This document shows positions 1 to 8,376 of a stretch of DNA of 64,000 bases, piece after piece. This stretch comes from an uncultured Eubacteriales bacterium. GTDB taxonomy: Bacteria > Bacillota > Clostridia > Christensenellales > Aristaeellaceae. The notes below the pieces were generated by a model, which was not told where the DNA came from, did no database searches, and saw only the letters and a list, made by a program, of their open reading frames with translations. The position numbers and the translations under genes are program-made. Location: contig CADBCY010000001.1 of the NCBI GenBank assembly GCA_902793325.1, positions 62,001 to 126,000 on the forward strand. The letters are read 5' to 3'. How positions within the stretch are numbered: position 1 is the stretch's first letter; every line of letters begins with the position of its first letter.

Positions 1-30
1 GAGTTCGATTACGGGAAAAACGTATTGTAA
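1..30 (+). CDS. Possible C-terminal tail of an upstream gene (partial)
   Basis: Reading from base 1, nine sense codons (EFDYGKNVL) are followed by TAA at 28-30. A rho-independent terminator-like hairpin follows at 105-134, as expected downstream of a gene end. The fragment is too short to identify, and the reading frame is only a plausible guess. Confidence 0.3.
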   Translation, partial: EFDYGKNVL

Positions 31-104
31 TGCGACGTGCGTGTATCGGGAACGGTACGCGCCGGCAGGGCGGGGGAGCGCGCTCCCCCGCCGCGGTCGC
101 TCCA

Positions 105-134
105 CGGGTCGCTGCGGAGGCGGCCCGGTTTTTT
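105..134 (+). terminator. Rho-independent terminator of the upstream gene
   Basis: An 8-bp GC-rich stem (105-112 with 120-127, one G-U pair) with a 7-nt loop is followed within one base by six T. A second perfect dyad (GGGGGAGCG/CGCTCCCCC) lies just upstream at 72-89. Confidence 0.6.
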
Positions 135-182
135 GTTACAGATTCTTGCAATAATGTGTCGGCAAATGTCACAATTGTGCGG

Positions 183-188
183 TATAAT
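183..188 (+). promoter_or_regulatory. Probable -10 element for the HAD-tmk gene
   Basis: A perfect TATAAT lies about 85 bp upstream of the chosen start. No good -35 sits 17 bp upstream, so the promoter is only tentatively assigned. Confidence 0.4.
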
Positions 189-273
189 AGATAATAAATG
201 TAATACTGGGCGAAGTGTGCGGGGGCGAAAGCCCCGCGCGGATTCCAGAATCAGGACAAAGAGGTTGAAGCCC

Positions 274-1563
274 TTGAAATACAACTGCTATCTCTTCGAC
301 TTTGACGGCACCGTGGCGGACACCGGCGAGGGCATTCGCCGCAGCGTGGCCTACGCGCTGGAGAAGCTGGGCCGGCCCGCGCTGGGCGAGGACGTGCTGA
401 ACCGCTTCATCGGCCCGCCGCTGCACGACAGCTTCGTGACCTACGCGCACATGACCGACGAGGAGGCCGAGGACGCCATCCGCGTGTACCGGGAGCGCTA
501 CGTGGACGTGGGGCTGTACGAGTCGCGGGTCTACCCGGGCATGGCCCGGCTGCTGCGCGCGCTGCACGGGCGGGGCGCCTACGTGGCCATCGCCTCCGCC
601 AAGCCCCAGTTCATGCTGGAGCGCGTGACGGAGCACTTCGGCCTCAGGGACTGCTTCGACGCCATCGTGGGCACCGGGCTGGGACGCCACTCCGCGGACA
701 AGCGGGACCTGCTGCTGGCGGCGCTGCCCGAGGGCGCGGATCGGAGCCGGGCCTGCATGGTGGGCGACCGCTGCTTCGATATCGAGGCCGCCAGGGCCCT
801 GGGCATGGCCGCCGTCGGCGCGGACTTCGGCTACAGCCTGCCCGGCGAGCTGGCCGGGGCGGGGGCCGACGTGGTCTTTTCCGGCGTCGGGGAGATGTCC
901 GAATGGCTGCTGGACGGCGCGATGCCCCGGGGGCTGTTCGTGTCGCTGGAGGGCAGCGACGGCTGCGGCAAGTCCACCCAGATCGCCATGCTCCGCGACT
1001 GGCTGGAGGCGCGCGGCTACGAGGTGACGCTCAGCCGCGAACCGGGCGGCTGCCCCATCTCCGAGCGCATCCGCGAGATCATACTGAGCCTGGATTCCAG
1101 GGGCATGTCCGCCGAGTGCGAGGCGCTGCTGTACGCCGCCAGCCGGGTGGAGCACGTCCGGGAAGTCATCGAGCCCGCGCTGAAAATGGGCAAAATTGTG
1201 ATCTGCGATCGATTTTTGGATTCCAGCATCGCCTATCAGGCCTACGGGCGTGAACTTGGCGAGGCCTTCATACGTCAAATAAACGCGCCGGCCGTAAAGG
1301 CCGTGACGCCGGACGTGACCCTGCTGCTGGAGGTCGACCGCGCCGCCGCGCGGGCGCGCATGGCGCAGGGCGCGCCGCTGGACCGCCTGGAGCTGGAGAA
1401 GGAGGACTTCTTCGCGCGGGTGCAGCGGGGCTACGATCGGCTGGCCCAGGCCGAGCCCGGGCGCGTCGTGCGCATCGACGCGAGCCGGAGCATCGGGGAA
1501 GTGTTCGCCCAGGTCCGTTCCGCCGTGGACGCGGCGCTGGGAAGATTGAGCGAATCGCTCTAA
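274..1563 (+). CDS. tmk: HAD-family phosphatase fused to thymidylate kinase
   Basis: A 429-residue protein made of two enzymes. Residues 1 to about 215 are a phosphoglycolate phosphatase-like HAD hydrolase with nucleophile motif DFDGT at 9-13, a cap region and the late GDRCFDIEAA acid motif. Residues from about 219 are a dTMP kinase with P-loop GSDGCGKST at 227-235, the DRFLDSS substrate motif and a full-length CORE/LID region; it converts dTMP to dTDP. The start is TTG at 274, with GAGG nine bases upstream; the frame is open further upstream, but that part has no protein-like sequence before the HAD motif. Two full-length domains in one uninterrupted frame make this a genuine fusion. The substrate of the HAD half is unknown; nucleotide house-cleaning is a guess. 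The next gene starts 30 nt downstream and is probably co-transcribed. Confidence 0.85.
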   Translation: MKYNCYLFDFDGTVADTGEGIRRSVAYALEKLGRPALGEDVLNRFIGPPLHDSFVTYAHMTDEEAEDAIRVYRERYVDVGLYESRVYPGMARLLRALHGRGAYVAIASAKPQFMLERVTEHFGLRDCFDAIVGTGLGRHSADKRDLLLAALPEGADRSRACMVGDRCFDIEAARALGMAAVGADFGYSLPGELAGAGADVVFSGVGEMSEWLLDGAMPRGLFVSLEGSDGCGKSTQIAMLRDWLEARGYEVTLSREPGGCPISERIREIILSLDSRGMSAECEALLYAASRVEHVREVIEPALKMGKIVICDRFLDSSIAYQAYGRELGEAFIRQINAPAVKAVTPDVTLLLEVDRAAARARMAQGAPLDRLELEKEDFFARVQRGYDRLAQAEPGRVVRIDASRSIGEVFAQVRSAVDAALGRLSESL

Positions 1564-1593
1564 CCGTCATCGCTCATTGAGGGAGTGAATTCC

Positions 1594-4500
1594 ATGGCAT
1601 ACGAAAACCTCTGCATGTATTGCTTTGAGGATATGGAGGGCAAGAGTGTCTGCCCCCACTGCGGCAGGGATTCCCGCGCCGCGGTGCCGCAGATCCAGAT
1701 GCTGCCCGGCGCCCAGGTGTACCACGACCGGTTCCTGATCGGCCGCGCGCTGGGCCAGGACGCCAGCGGCATCGTGTACTCCGCCTTCGATACCAAGCGG
1801 GAGAACAAGCTGCGCATCCGCGAGTACCTGCCCCGCGACTGCGCCGAGCGCCTGAACGACGGCTCGGTGGTGCCCATCGCGGGCCGCGAGGACCAGTTTG
1901 AAACGGGAATGCGCCGCCTGCGCGCCACCGTCGAGGGCGTGGAGGACCCGCGCAAGCGCCACTTCTACTTCGAGGAGAACGGCACGGCCTACATCGCCCA
2001 GCGCAAGAACGCGGCGGTCGCCTCCGACGTCGATGAGGACGATCGCGAGGAGGGCGGCGTCAGCCGCAGGCTGCTCGTGGTCATCGGCATCGCCGTGGCG
2101 GTGGTGGTGGCTGCGGCCATCGGGCTGATCAGCCTGTTCAACGGGGCCATGGACACGCCGCAGGACCTCTCCCAGGCGCCGACCATTAACCCCAACGAGG
2201 TGTGGATCCCCGTGGAGACCCCCACGCCCACGCCCTACGTGGCGCCGACGTTCGCCGCGCTGGTGGACCCGGATCTGAGCTGGGTGGACTACGACTACGG
2301 CGACGCCACGCCGCGGCCCACCCTGAAGCCCGGCAGCGCGGACACCAGCGGCTCCGTGCCCGGCGGGGACTGGGCCACGCCCAAGCCCACGCCCGTCACC
2401 ACGCCCAGCGGCTCGAGCGCCCGGTACAAGCTGGTGAACGGCAAGTCCAAGAGAAGCGACATCCTGGCCCTGCAGCGCGAGCTGGCGGACCTGGGCTGGC
2501 TGCGGGAGAGCCAGATCACCGGCAGCTATGACGACGATACCGTGCAGGCGGTGAAGAACCTGCAGAAATACATCAACGATACCTTCTCCGCCAACCTGAG
2601 CGTGGACGGCCTGGCCGGCCCCAAGACCCAGCAGTGGATCTACGAGGGCGACGTGCGCAAGCCCCGGTCCACGGCCACGCCCAGGGTCACCGCCGCGCCG
2701 CAGGAGGACGTGATCCGCTCCGGCTCCGACACCGGCAAGGTGCGCGCCGTGCAGCAGAAGCTCATCATACTGGGCCTGATGCCCAAGGGCAGCGCCGACG
2801 GGCGCTACGGCTCCGCCACGGTCACCGCGGTGAAGAAGTTCCAGAGGCGCGTGAACAAGCTCCAGGGCTACGATGTGCTGGACGTCACCGGCGACGTGGA
2901 CGCCCTGACCATGAGCTTCCTGAACTACTACGTCGAGGAGTGGGAGCGGCTGCGCAAGGCCACCGCCACGCCCGCGCCCGTCAAGACGCCGCTGCCCCAG
3001 GCGACGGAGATCGACGAGACGGACACCACCACCATCGACGCCAAGTCGCCCACGGAGTCCATCCAGCGGGTGCAGAACATGCTGATCGCCATCGGCCTGA
3101 TGTCCGAGGGCAGCGCCGACGGCAAGTACGGCAAGGCCACCTCCGCGGCGGTGATGCAGTTCCAGCAGTGGGTGAACACGCTGCGCGGCGAGCAGACGCT
3201 GAAGATCACCGGCAACGTGGACTACCTGACCCGCCAGTACCTGGAGTACTGCTTCGACCGGGACATCCGCCCCTACGCCACGCTGGAGCCCACCCAGGCC
3301 CCGACGGAGGCGCCCACGGAGGCGCCCACCGAAGCGCCGACGGAGGCGCCGACCGAAGCCCCGACCGAGGCACCCACCGAGGCCCCGACCGAGGAACCGG
3401 ACGAGGAGCCCGACGAGGGCGGCGAGGAGATCAGCGTCGGCCCGGATTCCGAGCCGGAGTCCATCTCCTACCAGCAGATGCTGGCCGCCGTGGGGCTGCT
3501 GGGCGAGGACCACATCACCGGCAGCTACGACGGAGCCACCGCCGACGCCGTGCGCGCCTTCCAGCAGTGGGTGAACAGCCAGCGGGGCAAGGGCACCGTG
3601 GACGTCACCGGCAACCTGGACGACCGCACCCGCCAGTACCTGGAGTACTGCTTCGACCGCGGCATGACCGTGGGCAAGACGCCCACCGAAGCGCCCACCG
3701 AGGCCCCGACCGAGGAACCGGACGAGGAGCCCGACGAGGGCGGCGAGGAGATCAGCGTCGGCCCGGATTCCGAGCCGGAGTCCATCTCCTACGACGGGGC
3801 CACCGCCGACGCCGTGCGCGCCTTCCAGCAGTGGGTGAACGCCATGCGGGGCGAGGGCACCGTGGGCGTCACCGGCAGGCTGGACGACACCACCCGCCAG
3901 TACCTGGAGTTCTGCTTCGACCGCGGCATGACCGCGGGCGAGGCGCCCACGGCCCCGCCCACCGACGCGCCCGCCGCCGTGACCTCGCTCAGCGTCACCG
4001 TGGACGGCGCGGAGGCCGGCGACGAGGTGGTGTACATCACCGACGACGAAATCACCGTGGCGTGGAGCGCCGACGGCGACGTGTCGGGCTACGACGTCGC
4101 CGTGGAGGACGCCGGCGGCCGATCCATCCAGAGCCGCACGGGCGTCAACGACACCCACTTCACCATCAATACGGGCAAGATGAACCCGGGCGAGGTCTAC
4201 ACGCTGACCATCGGCGCGATCCCCGCGGACGGCGGCGAGACGGTGTGGCGCACCGTGCGCTTCGTGCTGCCCGACTACGAGGTCTCCGCCCCGACCATCC
4301 GCGTCGCGGGCGTGACGGCCGGCTCCAGCGCCATCACCGTGGAGGACGACAGCTTCCAGCTCAGTTGGGACGCCACCGGCGACGTGTCCAGCTACTTCGT
4401 GTCCGTCACCGACGCCAACGGCAAGACCATCGGCGAGCTGAACGGCACCAACCAGAGCAGCATGGCCGTGCGGGCCGCGGACATGATCCCCGGCATGGTG

Positions 4501-5112
4501 TACACCCTGCGCGTGGGCGCGCTGCCGCTGAACGGCGGCCGCGACGACATCCAGTGGAGCACCGCCACCTTCGTGCGCCCCGTCCGCGAGACGGAGCCCC
4601 CCGCGGAGCAGCCCACCGAGAAGCCGGGCGTGGGCAAGCCCGTCATCAACATCGGCGGCTCCGCCTACCAGAAGGACGGCGTGACCACCGTCACCGGCAG
4701 CTCCATCATCGTCAGCTGGTCGGCCGAGGGCAGCGTGGACAGCTACTACGTGTACGTCGAGAACGCCGCGGGCAAGCGCGTCACGCTGGGCCGCACCACC
4801 GAGACCAGCCGCACCGTGTCCACCGACAGGCTGCCCGCCGGCCGCTATACGGTGCACGTGGGCGTGATGGCCAAGGGCGGCAGGCCCGAGGATGCGCTGT
4901 GGAGCGCCTATGAGTTCGTCGTGCCCGCCCGGGAGGCCGACGAGAACCCCACGGCGCCCCCCGACGAACCCGTCGAAGGGGACGTGGAGGTGCTCGACTT
5001 CGACACCGCCGAAACCGCCGACGGCGAGGAGGACTTCGGCGAGGATTCCTTCGATCCGGACGCGATGGAGGTCGATTCCGTGGACGAGCCCCTGGAGGGC
5101 GACGACTGGTAA
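1594..5112 (+). CDS. Membrane protein with zinc ribbon, degenerate kinase N-lobe, peptidoglycan-binding repeats and Fn3-like domains
   Basis: 1,172 residues. The N-terminus is a CxxC...CPHC zinc ribbon, followed by a region resembling the N-lobe of the clostridial zinc-ribbon Ser/Thr kinase family. The usual IKEYYP reads IREYLP, so the ATP-binding lysine is arginine, and the whole catalytic C-lobe is absent. A transmembrane helix follows at about 158-183. The outer part carries five peptidoglycan-binding (PG_binding_1-like) repeats at about 278-353, 371-450, 487-556, 624-691 and 730-779, the last truncated. These are joined by Pro/Thr/Glu linkers, then three Fn3-like beta domains (about 800-1115) and an acidic tail. 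ATG 1594 is preceded by GAGGGAG at 8 nt. It probably sits with its outer part in the wall; catalysis is unlikely. Confidence 0.75.
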   Translation: MAYENLCMYCFEDMEGKSVCPHCGRDSRAAVPQIQMLPGAQVYHDRFLIGRALGQDASGIVYSAFDTKRENKLRIREYLPRDCAERLNDGSVVPIAGREDQFETGMRRLRATVEGVEDPRKRHFYFEENGTAYIAQRKNAAVASDVDEDDREEGGVSRRLLVVIGIAVAVVVAAAIGLISLFNGAMDTPQDLSQAPTINPNEVWIPVETPTPTPYVAPTFAALVDPDLSWVDYDYGDATPRPTLKPGSADTSGSVPGGDWATPKPTPVTTPSGSSARYKLVNGKSKRSDILALQRELADLGWLRESQITGSYDDDTVQAVKNLQKYINDTFSANLSVDGLAGPKTQQWIYEGDVRKPRSTATPRVTAAPQEDVIRSGSDTGKVRAVQQKLIILGLMPKGSADGRYGSATVTAVKKFQRRVNKLQGYDVLDVTGDVDALTMSFLNYYVEEWERLRKATATPAPVKTPLPQATEIDETDTTTIDAKSPTESIQRVQNMLIAIGLMSEGSADGKYGKATSAAVMQFQQWVNTLRGEQTLKITGNVDYLTRQYLEYCFDRDIRPYATLEPTQAPTEAPTEAPTEAPTEAPTEAPTEAPTEAPTEEPDEEPDEGGEEISVGPDSEPESISYQQMLAAVGLLGEDHITGSYDGATADAVRAFQQWVNSQRGKGTVDVTGNLDDRTRQYLEYCFDRGMTVGKTPTEAPTEAPTEEPDEEPDEGGEEISVGPDSEPESISYDGATADAVRAFQQWVNAMRGEGTVGVTGRLDDTTRQYLEFCFDRGMTAGEAPTAPPTDAPAAVTSLSVTVDGAEAGDEVVYITDDEITVAWSADGDVSGYDVAVEDAGGRSIQSRTGVNDTHFTINTGKMNPGEVYTLTIGAIPADGGETVWRTVRFVLPDYEVSAPTIRVAGVTAGSSAITVEDDSFQLSWDATGDVSSYFVSVTDANGKTIGELNGTNQSSMAVRAADMIPGMVYTLRVGALPLNGGRDDIQWSTATFVRPVRETEPPAEQPTEKPGVGKPVINIGGSAYQKDGVTTVTGSSIIVSWSAEGSVDSYYVYVENAAGKRVTLGRTTETSRTVSTDRLPAGRYTVHVGVMAKGGRPEDALWSAYEFVVPAREADENPTAPPDEPVEGDVEVLDFDTAETADGEEDFGEDSFDPDAMEVDSVDEPLEGDDW
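3289..3396 (+). repeat. 12-bp coding repeat encoding APTE units
   Basis: Nine or so tandem 12-base units encode an Ala-Pro-Thr-Glu linker between the third and fourth peptidoglycan-binding repeats. The units differ at synonymous positions, as in a slippage-prone coding minisatellite. Confidence 0.85.
3373..3471 (+). repeat. 99-bp direct repeat, copy 1
   Basis: This stretch is base-for-base identical to 3694-3792, offset by 321 bp. It encodes the acidic linker leading into a peptidoglycan-binding repeat. The identity indicates recent duplication. Confidence 0.85.
3694..3792 (+). repeat. 99-bp direct repeat, copy 2
   Basis: Identical to 3373-3471. Directly after this copy, the following peptidoglycan-binding repeat lacks 57 bp that are present after copy 1. 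The missing block is bounded by TAC codons on both sides. Confidence 0.85.
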
Positions 5113-5118
5113 TCAAAC

Positions 5119-5156
5119 GGGGACGGTGCCTGAACACAGGCGCCGTCCCCATTTTT
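5119..5156 (+). terminator. Rho-independent terminator
   Basis: A 14-bp stem (5119-5132 with 5137-5150, one G-U pair) with an AACA loop is followed by ATTTTTC. It terminates the kinase-lobe/PG-binding gene and lies between convergent genes. Confidence 0.9.
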
Positions 5157-5175
5157 CAAATATGCGTTTATGCGC

Positions 5176-6213
5176 TCACAAGACGTCGATCAGCCGGTCG
5201 ACGTCCTCTTTCGTCGTGGCCCAACTGGTGGCGATGCGCAGTATGGTGTGGTCCGCGTCGGGGTTCTCCCAGAAGCTCAGCTCCAGCTTTTCCTGCAGCG
5301 CCGTCGCCCGCGCGCGGTCCAGCAGCAGGAAGATCTGGTTCGTCGGCGCGAAGAACGCCAGCCGGTAGCCCTTCTCCCGCAGCGCCGCGCGGATGCGCTC
5401 CGCCGCCTCGATGGCCGTCCGGCCGATCTCGAGGTACAGGCCGTCGGTGAACAGCGCGTCGAACTGCACGCCCGCGATCCTGCCCTTCGCCAGCAGCGCC
5501 CCGTGCTGCTTGACCATCGTGAAGAAGTGGGGCACGAAGCCGCGCTTCGGGAACACCACCGCCTCGCCGAACAGCGCGCCGCACTTGGTGCCGCCGATGT
5601 AGAAGGCGTCGCACAGCCGGGCGATGTCGGGCAGCGTCACGTCGTTGCCGGGGGTCGCCAGCGCGTAGGCCAGCCGCGCGCCGTCCAGGTACAGCGCAAT
5701 GCCCGCCTCCCGGCAGGCGGCGCTGAGGGCCTCCAGCTCCGCGAGCGCGTACAGCGTGCCGAACTCCGTGGGCTGGGAGATGTACACCATGCCGGGCATC
5801 ACCATGTGCTCGCGGTTCTCGTCCCCGCGGTAGGCGTCCACGCACCGGCGGACCTGCGCCGCGTCCAGCTTGCCCTCCCGCTGGGGCAGGGTGATCACCT
5901 TGTGCCCGCCGTACTCGATGGCGCCGGCCTCGTGCGTGCTCACGTGGCCGCTCTCCGCGGCGATCACGCCCTGCCAGGGGCGCAGCACGGCGTCGATCAC
6001 GGTGGCGTTGGTCTGCGTGCCGCCCACCAGGAAGAACACGTCCGCTTCGGGGGCCGCGCAGGCGGCGCGGATCTTCGCCCGCGCGGACTCGGAATACCCG
6101 TCCTGGCCGTAGCCCGGGGTCTTCTCCAGGTTGGTTTCCAGCAGCCGCCGCATCAGTGCGGGATGCGCGCCCTCCATGTAGTCGGACGCGAAAAGCAGCT
6201 TGTCGTTCGTCAT
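5176..6213 (-). CDS. ltaE: Low-specificity L-threonine aldolase-like PLP enzyme
   Basis: 345 residues, normal for the beta-eliminating lyase/threonine aldolase family (fold-type I, PLP-dependent), which cleaves L-threonine or allo-threonine to glycine and acetaldehyde. Visible family features are the GGTQTN segment near residue 65, the LYLDGARL aspartate motif that contacts the PLP ring, and YIGGTKCGA carrying the predicted Schiff-base lysine. The start at 6213 has AGGAGA a few bases upstream on the minus strand. The gene is monocistronic, convergent with the preceding gene and divergent from the amylosucrase-like gene. The exact substrate preference cannot be read from sequence. Confidence 0.85.
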   Translation of the reverse strand: MTNDKLLFASDYMEGAHPALMRRLLETNLEKTPGYGQDGYSESARAKIRAACAAPEADVFFLVGGTQTNATVIDAVLRPWQGVIAAESGHVSTHEAGAIEYGGHKVITLPQREGKLDAAQVRRCVDAYRGDENREHMVMPGMVYISQPTEFGTLYALAELEALSAACREAGIALYLDGARLAYALATPGNDVTLPDIARLCDAFYIGGTKCGALFGEAVVFPKRGFVPHFFTMVKQHGALLAKGRIAGVQFDALFTDGLYLEIGRTAIEAAERIRAALREKGYRLAFFAPTNQIFLLLDRARATALQEKLELSFWENPDADHTILRIATSWATTKEDVDRLIDVL

Positions 6214-6243
6214 GGCGATTTCTCCTCGTGCGATGGTTGTGCC

Positions 6244-6273
6244 ATTGTACTACGGTCACGGTTAAATGCGCAA
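6244..6273 (-). promoter_or_regulatory. Promoter of the threonine aldolase gene
   Basis: On the minus strand TTGCGC is followed after 18 bp by TACAAT, about 30 bp upstream of the start codon. Confidence 0.55.
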
Positions 6274-6324
6274 GCGGCGTTCCTCCGTTCCCCGGAAAAA
6301 TCTGTCCGGAAGCCGCGGGTGTCC

Positions 6325-6353
6325 TTGATTTCTCGGGGGTCCTGTGCTATTAT
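6325..6353 (+). promoter_or_regulatory. Promoter of the amylosucrase-like gene
   Basis: TTGATT (6325-6330), a 17-bp spacer and TATTAT (6348-6353) preceded by TGC, an extended -10. Confidence 0.75.
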
Positions 6354-6414
6354 GGTATGCATAGGACAATGGTGGGGATGCCCGCCGGGAATACGACGAC
6401 TGGGGAGGTACGCC

Positions 6415-8268
6415 ATGAACAAGACTGCCTGGGATCCCATCTTCGCCACGCGCTTCGCGCGCCACGAGGACGAGCTGAAGTGGCTCTACTGTGAGCTGTA
6501 CCACAATGACATGAACGCCTATCGCTACTTCGTGGACATGATCTACCGCGCCTGGCAGGCGCGCCCGGAGAGCCTGAAGGCGCTGGATGCCTCCCGCGAG
6601 GCGTATACCGACTGGTACCGGGGCCGGGAGCAGACCGGCATGCAGCTCTACGTGAACGCCTTCGCGGGCAACCTGCAGGGCGTGCGCGGCAAGCTGGATT
6701 ACATCGAGGACTGCGGCGTGAACTACCTGCACCTGATGCCGCTGCTGGAGAGCCCCGCGGGCCGCAGCGACGGCGGCTACGCCGTCAGCGACTTCCGGAA
6801 GGTACAGCCGGAGCTGGGCACCATGGAGGACCTCGCGGCGCTGGCGGAGGACTGCCACGCGCGGGGCATCGCCCTGTGCCTGGACTTCGTGATGAACCAC
6901 ACCAGCGAGGACCACGAGTGGGCCCGCCGCGCCAAGGCCGGGGAGCGGGAATACCAGGCCCGGTACTTCTTCTACGACTCCTGGGACATCCCCAACGCCT
7001 ACGAACAGTGCATGCCCCAGGTGTTCCCCACCACCGCGCCCGGCAACTTCAGCTGGTGCCCGGAGGTGGGCAAGGTGGTCATGACCACGTTCTATCCCTA
7101 CCAGTGGGACCTGAACTACGCCAACCCCACCGTGTTCAACGACATGACGGACAACATGCTCTACCTGTGCAACCACGGCATCGACATCGTGCGCCTGGAC
7201 GCCACGCCCTACATCTGGAAGGCGCTGGGCACGCCCTGCCGCAACCTCAAGCAGGTGCACAGCCTGGTGCGCATGATGCGCATGGTGTGCGAGATCGTCT
7301 GCCCCGGCACGCTGCTGCTGGGCGAGATCGTGATGGAGCCCAGCAAGGTGGTGCCCTACTTCGGCACGGTGGAAAAGCCGGAGTGCCACCTGCTGTACAA
7401 CGTCACCACCATGGCCAGCACCTGGAACGCCGTGGCCACCCGCGACGTGAGCCTGCTGGAGCACCAGTTGAGCCAGGTGTTCGCGCTGCCGAAGGAGTAC
7501 ACCTTCCTGAACTACCTGCGCTGCCACGACGACATCGGCTGGGGCCTGGACTATGCGTTCCTCGGCGCCCAGGGCAAGGGCGAGGTGTCCCACAAGAAGT
7601 ACCTCAACGACTACTTCACCGGCAAGTGGCCCGAAAGCCCGGCCCGGGGCGAGCTGTACAACGACGACCCGCGCCTGGGCGACGCCCGGCTGTGCGGCAC
7701 CACGGCCTCGCTGTGCGGCATCGAGGCGGCGCTGGCGGCGGACGACGCCGATGCGCTGGCGCTGGCGGAACAGTGGGACGTCATGCTGCATGCGTACATG
7801 TTCAGCCTCAGCGGCATCCCCGTGCTGTACAGCGGCGACGAGCTGGGCCAGTTGAACGACAACGGCTACCACGACGACCCGCTGAAGGCCGAGGACAGCC
7901 GCTACCTGCACCGGGGCGACATGGACTGGGCCGCCGCCGCGCGCAGGAACGATCCCGACACGGTGGAGGGCCGGCTGTTCGCCGCCATCCGCAAGCTGGA
8001 GAAGATCCGCGCCGCGCACCGGGCCTTCGACAGCGCCGCCGAGACGTGGGTCATGGACCCGAAGAACGGGCACGTGCTGGCCATCGGCCGGTTCTACCGC
8101 GGCGAGAAGCTGATCTGCCTGTTCAACTTCTCCGACGAGCCCCAGGAGGCCGAGCTGGGCGACCGGGACGTGTGCGTCGACCTGATGACCGGCGTGCCCG
8201 TGCAGCCCGTGCGCGTGGAGCTGCCCGCGGGCGGGTTCGTCTGGCTGGCGAAGGACTACCTCGGCTGA
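6415..8268 (+). CDS. Amylosucrase-like GH13 glycoside hydrolase/transglucosidase
   Basis: 617 residues. The long alpha-helical N-terminus and the segment with YLHLMPLLESP and DGGYAVSDF are typical of the amylosucrase subfamily (GH13_4), which transfers glucose from sucrose to alpha-glucans. All four GH13 motifs are present: DFVMNH near 157, RLDA at 260-263 (nucleophile D262), GEIV with acid/base E304, and RCHDD at 369-373. It ends with a short beta domain. There is no signal peptide, so it should act in the cytoplasm. ATG 6415 has GGGGAGG at 6 nt and a strong promoter of its own. A sucrose hydrolase or related specificity remains possible; no sugar transporter is adjacent. Confidence 0.8.
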   Translation: MNKTAWDPIFATRFARHEDELKWLYCELYHNDMNAYRYFVDMIYRAWQARPESLKALDASREAYTDWYRGREQTGMQLYVNAFAGNLQGVRGKLDYIEDCGVNYLHLMPLLESPAGRSDGGYAVSDFRKVQPELGTMEDLAALAEDCHARGIALCLDFVMNHTSEDHEWARRAKAGEREYQARYFFYDSWDIPNAYEQCMPQVFPTTAPGNFSWCPEVGKVVMTTFYPYQWDLNYANPTVFNDMTDNMLYLCNHGIDIVRLDATPYIWKALGTPCRNLKQVHSLVRMMRMVCEIVCPGTLLLGEIVMEPSKVVPYFGTVEKPECHLLYNVTTMASTWNAVATRDVSLLEHQLSQVFALPKEYTFLNYLRCHDDIGWGLDYAFLGAQGKGEVSHKKYLNDYFTGKWPESPARGELYNDDPRLGDARLCGTTASLCGIEAALAADDADALALAEQWDVMLHAYMFSLSGIPVLYSGDELGQLNDNGYHDDPLKAEDSRYLHRGDMDWAAAARRNDPDTVEGRLFAAIRKLEKIRAAHRAFDSAAETWVMDPKNGHVLAIGRFYRGEKLICLFNFSDEPQEAELGDRDVCVDLMTGVPVQPVRVELPAGGFVWLAKDYLG

Positions 8269-8292
8269 CCGGGCGCGTCCCCAAAGCTTTAC

Positions 8293-8324
8293 ACCCCCAC
8301 CCCTTGACAATAGGGGGTGGGGGT
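8293..8324 (+). promoter_or_regulatory. G/C-tract dyad around the csoR -35, likely CsoR operator 1
   Basis: A perfect 11-bp inverted repeat (ACCCCCACCCC at 8293-8303 with its complement at 8314-8324) encloses the TTGACA box. CsoR operators characteristically pair C-runs with G-runs, so bound repressor would block the promoter directly. Confidence 0.6.
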
Positions 8325-8332
8325 ATTATAAT
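8304..8332 (+). promoter_or_regulatory. Consensus promoter of the csoR operon
   Basis: Perfect TTGACA (8304-8309), a 17-bp spacer and perfect TATAAT (8327-8332). So strong a promoter implies repression in the resting state. Confidence 0.9.
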
Positions 8333-8342
8333 GCGTATGAGG

Positions 8343-8359
8343 ATACCCAATGGGGGTAT
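8343..8359 (+). promoter_or_regulatory. Likely CsoR operator 2
   Basis: ATACCCAATGGGGGTAT, a near-palindrome just downstream of the -10. The ATACCC...GGGTAT form matches known CsoR sites at copZA promoters. Confidence 0.65.
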
Positions 8360-8376
8360 AATACGGAGGGATTGCC

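Noticed and set aside
37-273. Upstream extension of the HAD-tmk frame
   Set aside because: The extra 79 codons cover a terminator hairpin and a TATAAT box and encode Arg-rich, non-conserved sequence. TTG 274 has a ribosome site.
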